A stretch of 64,000 nucleotides of DNA from Ancylobacter aquaticus (GTDB lineage Bacteria; Pseudomonadota; Alphaproteobacteria; Rhizobiales; Xanthobacteraceae). The DNA is taken from NCBI RefSeq assembly GCF_004339465.1, contig NZ_SMFY01000001.1:1954561-2018560 (forward strand), read 5' to 3'. Shown piece by piece: positions 37,861-45,708 of the stretch (its first letter is position 1; each line of letters opens with the position of its first letter). The notes beneath the pieces were generated by a model. That model was given only the letters and a program-made list of their open reading frames with translations, did not search any database and had not been told where the DNA came from. Made by a program: the position numbers and the translations under genes.

Positions 37861-38881
37861 ATTCGGTAGCCGTCGCCCCGCAATCCGTAACCAAGCTTGG
37901 CGAGACGCCAACTGCCGGACGCAGGTCCCTATCGCGCGGACACTCGACGAGGCACGGGCGGCCTTGGGGGAGCCTTGCGGACAGCTGGACGAACGATCCT
38001 CTGTGCCAAACGCGGGCGCGTGTGCAAGGTGCAAGCCGGGCCTAGACGAGCTGGTCCGGGGTCACCGTAGGATGAGATCGACCACATCCCGGCCGCAGGG
38101 GTACGCTACGGCTGTGTGCTGTATGACGCCGGATTTGGCTTGAGCGCCCCTTGCGGCAGGGTGCGAGTGGGCGTGGCACCTGGGGTGGCGTCTGCGCGGG
38201 GCATAAAGTGTACATCGCCGACGTCGCCCTGACATTCCCAAGGAGGCCCGCCCGCGCCGCCCGCGCGACTCACGTGCCCAGATGTAGCCGCGCTCTCGGC
38301 GGTGAAGACACCGGGCAAGGCATCCTGGCGCAGCGCGCTGCTGGCGGCGCGGGACCGGCAGCACGCTCAAGGCGCGCCTTGCCGTACGGCTCAAAGTGAC
38401 GGACGGCCGGCGCAGAGGACCGGTCCCAGTGGTCGCCCTGCCGGATGCGAAAGCCTAGCTCACCGCGCGCGCTCGTTCCACCGCCGAGCGGACATACCAT
38501 CTCTCCGGCCTTCCCGCCGACGCCGCCAGCACGCGCCAGGCGGAGGCGGTGTCGGCGGGAAGGCGCACCCGGTAACTGAGAGGGAACTCGGATCAACCAC
38601 GTCGCGGGTCGTTGGTGGAGCAGCCCAAGGGCTGCCGCGATGAGAATTGCCCAAGCCGACTCGCGGAGCCGCCGTTCTCGTCAGGTGGTTGGAAAACAAG
38701 GGTCTCCGGCCCCGCCTCGGTCTTCCGGCGCCCCGCCAGGCCGTCCTGGATCGATGACTTACGCCGGTGCCACACCGATGCCCCTACTGCCGGGTGTACC
38801 CCGCAGACTCAATTCGGCCAGAGCAGATTCGGGAACGGCGCCCGGGCGTGGCTCTTCCCCTCGACCTAGCCGTCCCTGAGC
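37861..38881. other. Non-coding debris between IS remnants and parA
   Basis: Several short open frames exist on both strands, but none shows coherent protein sequence, a ribosome binding site or a family match. I read this as decayed mobile-element DNA. The one clear structure is the inverted repeat at 38510-38562. Confidence 0.4.
38510..38562. repeat. 18-base inverted repeat
   Basis: CTTCCCGCCGACGCCGCC (38510-38527) and GGCGGTGTCGGCGGGAAG (38545-38562) pair at 17 of 18 positions around a 17-base spacer. The repeat sits in non-coding DNA with no T-run, so it is not a typical terminator. It may be a protein-binding site or an element end. Confidence 0.6.
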
Positions 38882-39538
38882 CTATGTGCCGAGATAGCCG
38901 CGCAACTCGGCGGCGAGCGCGCCTATCTCGGCAGCGCCTTTTGAACCGGGCTCGGTTTCAAGCAGCGTGAGCCCACGCCCCATGCTGGCGGCGAAACCCA
39001 CGCGATTGCCGAGCCGCGCGCGTGCGGCAGCATGGCCGAGGGCTTCGATCGCGGTTCCCATCTCTTGAGTGAGGGCGGCGCGCGATTGCGCCCGGTTGAT
39101 CACCAGCAAGCACGATGTGCCCTCTTTCGCGATCATCTCCAGCGTCGGTCGTGTGGCCCATAGGTCGATCGGTGTCGGCTGCACGGGCACCACGACCAGA
39201 TCAGCAACCTCAATGGCGGGGCGGGATTCCACGTCGGATTTCGGCGGGGTGTCGATTACGACGAAGCTGTAGTCGCGCACCAGGCTGCGCGCCTCGCGGC
39301 GCGCTCCCCACCCGGAGGCGGTCCGAAAGGACAGGCCGGTCCCTTCCTCCCCCAGCGTTGCCTCGCGCGCCTCGAACCATTCACCGAGGCTCCCCTGTGG
39401 ATCGCAATCGAGAAGGGCCACCCGCATCTCGACCCCCGGCACCAGCTGCTGCGAAAAAGCAACAGCCAGGTGGGCCGCCAAGGTCGTCTTGCCGGACCCG
39501 CCCTTCTGCTGAGCGATTGTGATAATTTTACCACTCAT
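38882..39538 (-). CDS. Orphan ParA-family ATPase
   Basis: The 218-residue protein has the deviant Walker A motif KGGSGKTT (residues 12-19), the Walker A' region LLDCDPQGSL and a Walker B-like VVIDTPP. The family includes ParA, Soj and plasmid-partition ATPases that bind DNA dynamically and position cargo. No ParB or recognisable centromere gene lies beside it, so it is either a remnant of a plasmid or integrative element, or has a stand-alone role. The neighbours are an L,D-transpeptidase (same strand) and decayed IS elements. Confidence 0.9.
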   Translation of the reverse strand: MSGKIITIAQQKGGSGKTTLAAHLAVAFSQQLVPGVEMRVALLDCDPQGSLGEWFEAREATLGEEGTGLSFRTASGWGARREARSLVRDYSFVVIDTPPKSDVESRPAIEVADLVVVPVQPTPIDLWATRPTLEMIAKEGTSCLLVINRAQSRAALTQEMGTAIEALGHAAARARLGNRVGFAASMGRGLTLLETEPGSKGAAEIGALAAELRGYLGT

Positions 39539-39669
39539 CGAAAGCCCTCCATTCCGATGCGGAACTTTCAGCGTGTTAAAAATGCAACAAAACTGTCGAT
39601 CGAAAGATAGCTACGACGACGTAATTCGGATTCCCGCAAAAGTTGCGAGACGCCATCATGGCATGACGC

Positions 39670-40368
39670 TCACGCGCCTGTATTGGAGCCGAGGACGACA
39701 ACCTTGGCGCCGACGCCGACCCGTCCGTAAAGGTCGATGGCGTCCTGATTGATCATCCGAATGCAGCCTGACGAGACGTTAGTTCCGATCGTGTCGGGCT
39801 CCAGGGTGCCGTGAATGCGGTAAAGCGTGTCCCGGCCATTCTGCCAGAGGTACAAGGCCCGAGCGCCCAATGGGTTGGACAGCCCGCCCGCAACGCCCTC
39901 GCCGCCCTGCAGGCGCGTCAGCTGAGCCTGAATGTCGGGGCGGCGCTGGATCATCTCCTTCGGGGGGTACCAGTCCGGCCACTCCTGCTTGGAGTTGATC
40001 GTCGCGGTGCCGTTCCAGCCAAAGCCTTCCTTGCCGACGCCTACCCCATAACGGATCGCGGTCCCGCCAGGCTGGACGAGATAGAGAAAGTGCGCGTTCG
40101 GATCGATGACGACCGTGCCGGGCGGGAAGCTCGACGCATAGGCCACTTCGCGCCGGAGATAGACGGGGTTGATCTGCGAGACATCGACAGCCGCGATAGG
40201 AAATTTGTCCGCCATCGGTCCGTACATGCCATTGGCCGCATAGGCTGAGATGGGACTCGACGAAGCGAGTGGGGCGCTGGCGGAAGTGGTGCGCTTGCAC
40301 CCGCCAAGTGCAGCCGCCGCACCGGCTACGCAGAGCCCGAGAATGGCACGACGATGAAGTTTGGACAT
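39670..40368 (-). CDS. L,D-transpeptidase (YkuD family) lipoprotein
   Basis: The 232-residue protein has a lipoprotein signal with lipobox LGGC (Cys24). The YkuD domain ends with the catalytic motif HGTLEPDTIG and SSGCIRM, which holds the active-site Cys. The enzymes make 3-3 peptidoglycan cross-links or attach proteins to peptidoglycan in the periplasm. The start at 40368 was chosen because AGGGG lies 7 bases upstream and gives a normal signal. A start at 40422 would add 18 residues before it. It is 131 bases upstream of the ParA gene on the same strand. Confidence 0.92.
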   Translation of the reverse strand: MSKLHRRAILGLCVAGAAAALGGCKRTTSASAPLASSSPISAYAANGMYGPMADKFPIAAVDVSQINPVYLRREVAYASSFPPGTVVIDPNAHFLYLVQPGGTAIRYGVGVGKEGFGWNGTATINSKQEWPDWYPPKEMIQRRPDIQAQLTRLQGGEGVAGGLSNPLGARALYLWQNGRDTLYRIHGTLEPDTIGTNVSSGCIRMINQDAIDLYGRVGVGAKVVVLGSNTGA

Positions 40369-41281
40369 GGTGCAACCCCTTCGGCTTCGTTCGCAGAATC
40401 TTAATCCAATCTTGGTAAACAAGTCCTTGCCGCGATCCTAGCGGATACGCCATTACGAGGGCGTTTCGGGCTGTCGCGATTCGTGCCGCCAGGGCAAATG
40501 TTGTGACTGTCAGTGCCTTTACGGCGCCCAATGCGTAAATCAACATTCTGCACTAACTTAGTTTTCGTCGGTACAATTGGACAAAATGCGCCTGATGCAA
40601 TTCCAAATGAGTGCGAATGCGGCCATTTTGGTAAATCAGAAAATATTTGAAAATCAGATGTTTGAGAAAAATTCCTTAGAAACAAAATGAAAATAAGTCA
40701 CCGTCGAGTTGAATAGGTCAACAGTTAGAGTTGAGACGCGAAACCAGGCCAGGCTGTGCGTCATGTTGGTCGTCAGCCTGGCTGTTCGAGTGCTCGGAGA
40801 GCGCGGGGGTCTTGGGCGGTTTGGCGGCTGCGGGTGCCGATCTGGGATATTTGGGCGGGCGCGACCGTGGTGAGCGTTAGCGTGTATCGTCGATAACGCG
40901 GCGGGTGTATTCGAAGCGTCAGGAGAGCTGGTCCATTCAGTTTCACTGACGTTTGAAAAGAGTTACTGTGTATCACTGCTGACCTGATCTGTTTGTCGAT
41001 GTTTGGGGCAAACCGTCGGCATCGAGCGTTTTCGAGTTTTGTTAAAACGATTTTAAATCAATAAGATATAGCAGATTTATGATGTATCGAATAAATGATT
41101 GGCGGAGCATCGCTCGGTGAGTACAGATAAATAAATAGCTCTGTTGTTATTCAAACTTGGCGTGCGTCTAGCGTGTTTTTGCGGGGGCGTTGACCCCCGA
41201 AGGAGCGTTGCAGAACCGCGAAACAAAGCCCCCGATCCGGCTCGCCGGTGGGTTGGCGGGGTCAATGCAGGCACTGAAAAT
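40369..41281. other. AT-richer non-coding stretch in the island
   Basis: About 900 bases carry no convincing gene. Parts (40541-40720 and 41020-41180) are much richer in A and T than the rest of the window, which suggests transfer from elsewhere. Near 41181-41275 is a GC-rich segment with G/C blocks (GCGGGGGCG, GACCCCCG, AAGCCCCCG, GGGTTGGCGGGGTC) that may be the end of a lost mobile element. Confidence 0.5.
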
Positions 41282-41299
41282 TTACACTGACATATGTAA
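41282..41299. promoter_or_regulatory. Inverted repeat upstream of the toxin-antitoxin-like operon
   Basis: TTACA (41282-41286) and TGTAA (41295-41299) form an inverted repeat that contains the perfect palindrome ACATATGT (41290-41297). It ends 33 bases before the start of the first gene of the pair. The position suits an autoregulatory operator, as toxin-antitoxin modules usually have. This is inference only. Confidence 0.35.
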
Positions 41300-41332
41300 G
41301 CTAGGTTCTGCCGATCAATTCGGGGGCTTCCT

Positions 41333-41866
41333 ATGTCAAAGTACAGCGCCTTGACGACCTATCTTTCCAGTCGAACGCAACCGAGAATATCTATGTCGTT
41401 TGAGGACATAGAGCGGATTGTTGGAGCACGACTTCCGCAGTCGGCGTTCAATCATCGTGCCTGGTGGAGCAACAATCCAACCAACAGTGTTATGACCAAA
41501 GCGTGGCTCTCCGCCGGCTTCCGTTCCGAGGAAGTCGACATGACCGCGCGCAAATTGGTGTTTAGCCGGCATCTGCCAAACGTCGCGTCCGGAGGGGCGA
41601 CTCGGGTGGCGCCCGCGTCGACGGGGTCGCCCCTGGCCGGGCTGTTTGGAGGGCTGAAGGGAACGGTGCATATCGAACCAGGCACCGACCTCACACTGCC
41701 GAGCACGGCGCCGGTCTATCTCTATGAAGGGGGGGAGACTGACTCGGCGCGGCGGTCGGTGGAACCGCTGCAGGAGGTGTGGCCTTCGCGCAACGGTGAT
41801 GCCGAGCTCCATTCGCCTGAGGAATTTAATCCGTCATTGGGCGTTGAATGGCCGGAGGATCACTGA
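41333..41866 (+). CDS. DUF7662-domain protein with antitoxin-like C-terminal tail
   Basis: The 177-residue protein has an N-terminal module (residues 1 to about 80) with FEDIERIVGARLPQSAF and HRAWWSNN, which resembles the DUF7662 family. The C-terminal part (about 98-177) has GLFGGLKGTVHIEPGTDLTLP, which resembles the short acidic toxin-binding tail of Phd/VapB-type antitoxins (GLMKGK/LKGTV...). A low-complexity Ala/Ser/Gly linker joins them. The stop is one base from the ATG of a PIN-domain gene. A role as antitoxin of that gene is inferred from arrangement and the tail. The start is set by the ATG at 41333 after CGGGGGC. Confidence 0.75.
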   Translation: MSKYSALTTYLSSRTQPRISMSFEDIERIVGARLPQSAFNHRAWWSNNPTNSVMTKAWLSAGFRSEEVDMTARKLVFSRHLPNVASGGATRVAPASTGSPLAGLFGGLKGTVHIEPGTDLTLPSTAPVYLYEGGETDSARRSVEPLQEVWPSRNGDAELHSPEEFNPSLGVEWPEDH

Positions 41867-41867
41867 C

Positions 41868-42284
41868 ATGGGTATGCCTCTTCTCCTCGACACATGCGCG
41901 GCGTTATGGGTGGCTCAGGGAGCGCCGATTTCCGATGAGGCGCGTGGCACTTTGATCGAGGCGCGCCTGCGTGGGGCGCCCATTTCCATTTCGCCGATGT
42001 CCGCCTGGGAGATCGGAAAGCTCGTCGAGCAGGGGCGGGTGCGCCTCGCCATGGAGCCTGCCAAATGGTTCTCGGCGCTGGCGGGCCTTCCGGGCATGAG
42101 CATCGCGATGATGACGCCGGAGACGCTGATCGCCTCCTCGTTCCTGCCCGGAGTGCCGCCGCTTGATCCGGTGGACCGGGTATTGATCGCGACGGCGCGC
42201 GATCAAGGTTACAGATTGATGACGCGCGACCGGATCATGCTCGACTACGCCGAGACCGGCTATCTCCAGGCCGTGGGCTGCTAG
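41868..42284 (+). CDS. PIN-domain (VapC-type) toxin-like ribonuclease
   Basis: The 138-residue protein has the PIN-domain acidic residues: Asp8 (LLLDTCA), Glu48 (SAWEIG), Asp100/Asp103 (LDPVDRVLIATA) and Asp121 (MTRDRIMLDY). PIN toxins cleave tRNA or rRNA and are held in check by a partner antitoxin. It begins one base after the DUF7662-domain gene (TGACATG), which is typical of an antitoxin-toxin operon. It could instead be a PIN protein with another RNA-related role, but the four-acid site appears intact. Confidence 0.88.
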   Translation: MGMPLLLDTCAALWVAQGAPISDEARGTLIEARLRGAPISISPMSAWEIGKLVEQGRVRLAMEPAKWFSALAGLPGMSIAMMTPETLIASSFLPGVPPLDPVDRVLIATARDQGYRLMTRDRIMLDYAETGYLQAVGC

Positions 42285-42352
42285 GGCGTACCACTGGCTG
42301 GCCGTCCTTGGCCGGGTGCGGAACCTAGTTGATCGGAGCGGCGAGGGGAGGG

Positions 42353-42952
42353 TCAGCGCGGGCGGGGGAGCGATGTCACCGCGTTGACCCAGGAGTAGTC
42401 GAAATAGCCGTCGCGGGCGAGTGAGTGCAACCTATCGGTGCGGACGAGGCCATCCTCGATGAAGCGCTCATCGATATGGACGCCGACGATTTCGCCGAAT
42501 GTGACATGCCGGCCGAAGGTTTTGCCGTGCCGGTCGGCGACGTCGATTGTGTCTATCCAGACACACTCGAGGGCGCAGGGAGAGGCGGCAACTCGGGGCG
42601 GCTTCACAATCCGCGAGGGAGCCCGGTCCAGTTTGGCGAGGTCGAACTCGCTCTCGCCAGGCGAAATGGTCTTTGAGGTGAGATTGACCGCCTCCATGAG
42701 CTCCCGCGTCGCCAGGTTGCAGACGAACTCGCGTGTCTCCACCACGTTGCGCACGGTGTCCTTCAACCCGGCGCTCGAGAACATGACGATGTCGGGGCTT
42801 TCGCTGACCAGGTTGAAGAAGGAGTAGGGGGCAAGGTTGGCCACTCCCGCCGGCGACAGTGTCGAAATCCACCCGATGGGTCGCGGCGCGACGATCGCCT
42901 TGAGCGGATTGTGCGGCAGGCCGTGATTTTTGCGGGCGGGTTCGTAGAACAT
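42353..42952 (-). CDS. Flavin reductase-like protein (split-barrel FMN-binding)
   Basis: The 199-residue protein has the family start FYEPARKNHGLPHNPLKAIV and PRPIGWISTLSPAGVANLAPYS (split here for length), typical of flavin reductase-like FMN-binding proteins (DIM6/NTAB group). These reduce FMN with NAD(P)H or act as flavoprotein partners. The start is 3 bases after the stop of the nitroreductase gene, so the two are likely co-transcribed. The substrate is unknown. Confidence 0.88.
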   Translation of the reverse strand: MFYEPARKNHGLPHNPLKAIVAPRPIGWISTLSPAGVANLAPYSFFNLVSESPDIVMFSSAGLKDTVRNVVETREFVCNLATRELMEAVNLTSKTISPGESEFDLAKLDRAPSRIVKPPRVAASPCALECVWIDTIDVADRHGKTFGRHVTFGEIVGVHIDERFIEDGLVRTDRLHSLARDGYFDYSWVNAVTSLPRPR

Positions 42953-42955
42953 GAC

Positions 42956-43528
42956 TCAGTACCGGCTGATGAGGTCGGGAAGGGCGGGCCGGGGGCGGTC
43001 GTCCTGCGGACGGGCAAGCGTGCCGATATGCACGAATCCGATGATGCGCTCGGCCTCGGACAGACCCAGCGCGGCGCGGACCCGGGCATCATAAGCGTAC
43101 CATTCGGTAAGCCAGGTGGCCGCATAGCCTTGGGCGTGAGCGGCGAGCAGCAGGAGCGTGCAGGCCGCGGCGCCGGAAAGCGTCTGCTCCCATTCCGGAA
43201 TCTTGACGTGCGGGGCGGCCTTCGAGATGACGGCGATCACCAGCGGGGCGCGGGTGAGACGCGCCTTTTCGATGGCGACGCGCTCGGGCTCCGCCTCGGG
43301 GTTGTCGGCCATAAAGACGGCGGCGATGGCCTCACCCGCCCGACGACGTGCCTCGCCTTCGAAGAGGATGAAGCGCCAGGGGGCAAGCTTGCCGTGATCG
43401 GGCACACGCGAGGCGATCGCCAGCATCGTGTCGAGCTCGGCGGCGTTCGGCCCGGGAAAGGCGAGATCGAAAACCTTCGGGCTCTTGCGAGACTTCAGGA
43501 GATCAAGGGCAGAACCGGCGAGGGTCAT
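42956..43528 (-). CDS. Nitroreductase family protein
   Basis: The 190-residue flavoenzyme carries SRKSPKVFD at the start and ASRVPDHGKLAPWRFILFEG, then AAWSEWYAYD-type helices, matching the NADPH nitroreductase YdjA-like group. It uses FMN to reduce nitro or quinone compounds. It is upstream of the flavin reductase gene on the minus strand. A palindromic repeat lies 70 bases upstream. Confidence 0.88.
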   Translation of the reverse strand: MTLAGSALDLLKSRKSPKVFDLAFPGPNAAELDTMLAIASRVPDHGKLAPWRFILFEGEARRRAGEAIAAVFMADNPEAEPERVAIEKARLTRAPLVIAVISKAAPHVKIPEWEQTLSGAAACTLLLLAAHAQGYAATWLTEWYAYDARVRAALGLSEAERIIGFVHIGTLARPQDDRPRPALPDLISRY

Positions 43529-43598
43529 AGGGTGGTTCCGTTGGTGAGCATAGGGCTGTCGAGATGGCCCCGGATACAGATGGCTTCTGAAGCGCGGT

Positions 43599-43625
43599 CC
43601 GATCGGATTGAGCCAATCTGATCGG
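43599..43625. repeat. Palindromic intergenic repeat
   Basis: CCGATCGGATTG (43599-43610) pairs with CAATCTGATCGG (43614-43625) at 11 of 12 positions around AGC. The core matches the element beside tamB (30273-30313). It lies upstream of the nitroreductase gene. Confidence 0.7.
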
Positions 43626-44439
43626 GTCCTGGTCTGACTCTATGCGGCTCCGACTCCATGAAAGGAACGCGTCATCCGGCCAGCGTGTGTTGCAGGCTGG
43701 CGGGCGCGACCTCCAGATGTCAAATCCGAAGGATTGGCCGGCCTGGCCCTCGCCCTGGGTCAGCGTGTGCTGCGGCGAGATGGGAGGCGCCGATCCAGGC
43801 GGTCAGGGCGTCGGTCCTTTGCAGGGAAGAGGCATAGGGCGCAGCAGAGGCGTATTCGCGTAAAGAGGTACGTCGCCACGCACCGCGCGCGCATAAGAGC
43901 GAAGGGCGGCGGAAAAGGCGGCGACGCTTTGCTCCTGCACGTCGGGGCAATGCCACGAAGTGACACGGAGCGGGCGAGGCACTAGGCGGCATTGATTGCC
44001 GTGCGCAAGCCTTCGGCCGATTCCGCGCTTGCTGCTATGCCCCCGCGCGGTTGCCCGTGAAGCGTGCCTGACGCTCCGCTATATATAAGGTCGCCCGAAC
44101 TCCCCCCGCACGCCGTTGGCAGGCGTTTTGGCATGGTGCGCCGAAAGAAGGAGTTTTCCGCGACGGCCCAGGATAGTCCGACCGTGGGGCACGCAAGGCC
44201 AGACGTTCGGGCAGGTCAGGCCTTGCCAGGTTCTGGCAAGACAGGGCTTCAGTCCACGACGGTGTGTCCGTCGTGGCGGGGTCTTCTCCCGTCTTCGGGC
44301 CTGCGTCGTGAATCGCGGTCTCGTCGCTTTACCGAAAAGCGGGTCCGTCGCTTGCGCGCGAGGTGAACAGTGATGTCGCCACCTCGCACCGTCGGCCACC
44401 GGAGACCATGATGTTGCGTAGCGCGGTCTTGCTGTCGTC
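43626..44439. other. Non-coding DNA with hairpins, right of nitroreductase
   Basis: No convincing gene lies in this 800-base stretch. A TATATATAAGG-like sequence occurs near 44080. Two perfect hairpins at 44222-44276 are described separately. The stretch runs into the IS481 remnant, so it is probably mobile-element debris. Confidence 0.4.
44222..44276. other. Pair of adjacent perfect hairpins
   Basis: CTTGCCAG (44222-44229) pairs with CTGGCAAG (44233-44240) around GTT. CCACGACGG (44254-44262) pairs with CCGTCGTGG (44268-44276) around TGTGT. Both stems are perfect. They could be part of a small structured RNA or of a mobile-element end. No T-run follows. Confidence 0.5.
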
Positions 44440-45390
44440 TCAACGCGAGTTTTTCGGCCCTGGGAATGGCGGAGTCCCGTTGAGGGCTGAACTTGGTCTC
44501 GCGTGTGGTAGGCACGATCCCAGCGCGGCATGGCTTTGGGCGCGCTTGGAAGACGATTGATTTGCCGCGACATAGGCTCGTTCGGGGAACGATGTCTGCA
44601 TGAAGCGCTCGGCCTTGCCATTGGTGCGGGCTGTGTCGCGGCGGGGGCGGATATAGCGGATGCCGCGCTCGACCAGAATCTGGCGGACGTCGTGGCTCCC
44701 GCCCGCGCGGCCATTATCGGAAATGAGACGGGCAACCCTGATGTCATGACGCACCGACGACGTGATGGCCCGGATGGCAGAAGTGTGAAGGCGCAGATCG
44801 TGAAGGTGCAGATCGTGAAGGCGCGGATCGTCTCGTTCCTCTCGTCGGCGAGCACCTCGATGGAGACAAGGCGCGAGGCATCGTCGATGGCGACATCGTC
44901 GTTAGCGACGTACGCATTTCCCGCCACGCCCCCGCCGGCAGCTCTGGCGGTGCGGTCGCCGGTGCTCCGATGGCCGATGCCGTCGATACGGCCGAGCTTC
45001 CTGGTATCGACGGGATCAGTTCGCCGGTGCTCTGCCGCAACTCTGCCACTCGCGGCGGTTTTTCGGCGGTCCTGGATAGAGGGCCCACAGGCAGCCGAGC
45101 CCGGACTCCCGCAAGGGCCGCTCCCCGGCATTGCGCCGCAGGAGCGCGCCGACGGTCGAGCGCGGCCGTGCCGCTCAGGCGCCGCCGCCAAAGTGCCTCG
45201 ACGGCTGCGATCGTCGCCGACGTGATCACATGCGGCGTCCGGCTCGGCGCCGAGTCCCGGTCATGAAGCATCCGCCCGCCGCCGGCCGGGAACCGGAATA
45301 GCCACTCCAGGCCGTGCGTTCGGAAGTCCCTGCCGCTCAGCCGCCGCGACTCGCCGCCCGCCTTCAACAATCTGACCCACCAGAGGCGTC
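44440..45390 (-). pseudogene. IS481-family transposase remnant (broken)
   Basis: On the minus strand, pieces of an IS481-type transposase run over several frames. The order is GRMLHDRDSAPSRTPH with EALWRRRLSG (about 45275-45175), then DTRKLGRIDGIGHRSTGDRT, then IDDASRLVSIEVLADE (about 44890-44850), then VARLISDNGRAGGSH with PRRDTARTNGKAERFMQT (about 44735-44600). The catalytic DDE core is recognisable (VDTRKLG, IDDASR, ISDNG, KAERF) but shifted. A 15-base triplication interrupts the middle. The 5' boundary is approximate. Confidence 0.8.
44785..44829. repeat. Triple 15-base tandem repeat inside the IS481 remnant
   Basis: GTGAAGGCGCAGATC is present three times in a row (44785-44799, 44800-44814, 44815-44829) with single-base differences (GTGAAGGTGCAGATC, GTGAAGGCGCGGATC). 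The unit is a multiple of three, so the triplication itself does not shift frame. It probably arose by slippage after the gene lost function. Confidence 0.85.
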
Positions 45391-45708
45391 CGAGAAACAT
45401 CCTCCGCGCATCTCGTGCATGTTCAAAAGGGTCGCTCCGGTCAGGCTCGGTTGGTCTAGCAACCCCCGCCTTACATCCCGGCCCGGGATGTACCCGTATA
45501 GCTGCGACAGCTAACCATGCGATATGGCCGCTCGAATCGATGTTGGGTGCGGGCGGCCCGATCGGGATGCAGGGGCACTGTCGATGGCCATGAGCGGCGT
45601 CCATCAACGAGGCAGGGGCTGCGCCTTGCTCCTGCCGGCGGCAAGGCGAGGAGCGCCGCGCCAGAGGTGACTTGAATTTGCCTCTGTTTGAAGGCACCAA
45701 CGGCAGCG
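45391..45708. other. Intergenic stretch upstream of the secreted hypothetical gene
   Basis: About 320 bases with no convincing gene separate the approximate start of the IS481 remnant from the next intact gene. The stretch must include that gene's promoter and marks the right edge of the accessory island. Confidence 0.4.

Noticed and set aside
37760..38143. Plus-strand frame continuing from the IS3 remnant
   Set aside because: Only the first few residues (KMVTPDARRKAVAHP) belong to IS3 OrfA/OrfB; the rest has no match and contains no intact gene.
44109..44134. Possible sigma-54 promoter (TTGGCAGGCGTTTTGGCA)
   Set aside because: The -12 position has GG instead of GC and the flanking bases do not match; it has no gene downstream in the right position.
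44064..44366. Plus-strand open frame in the island debris
   Set aside because: No domain, no ribosome binding site and it overlaps two perfect hairpins, so it is more likely non-coding.
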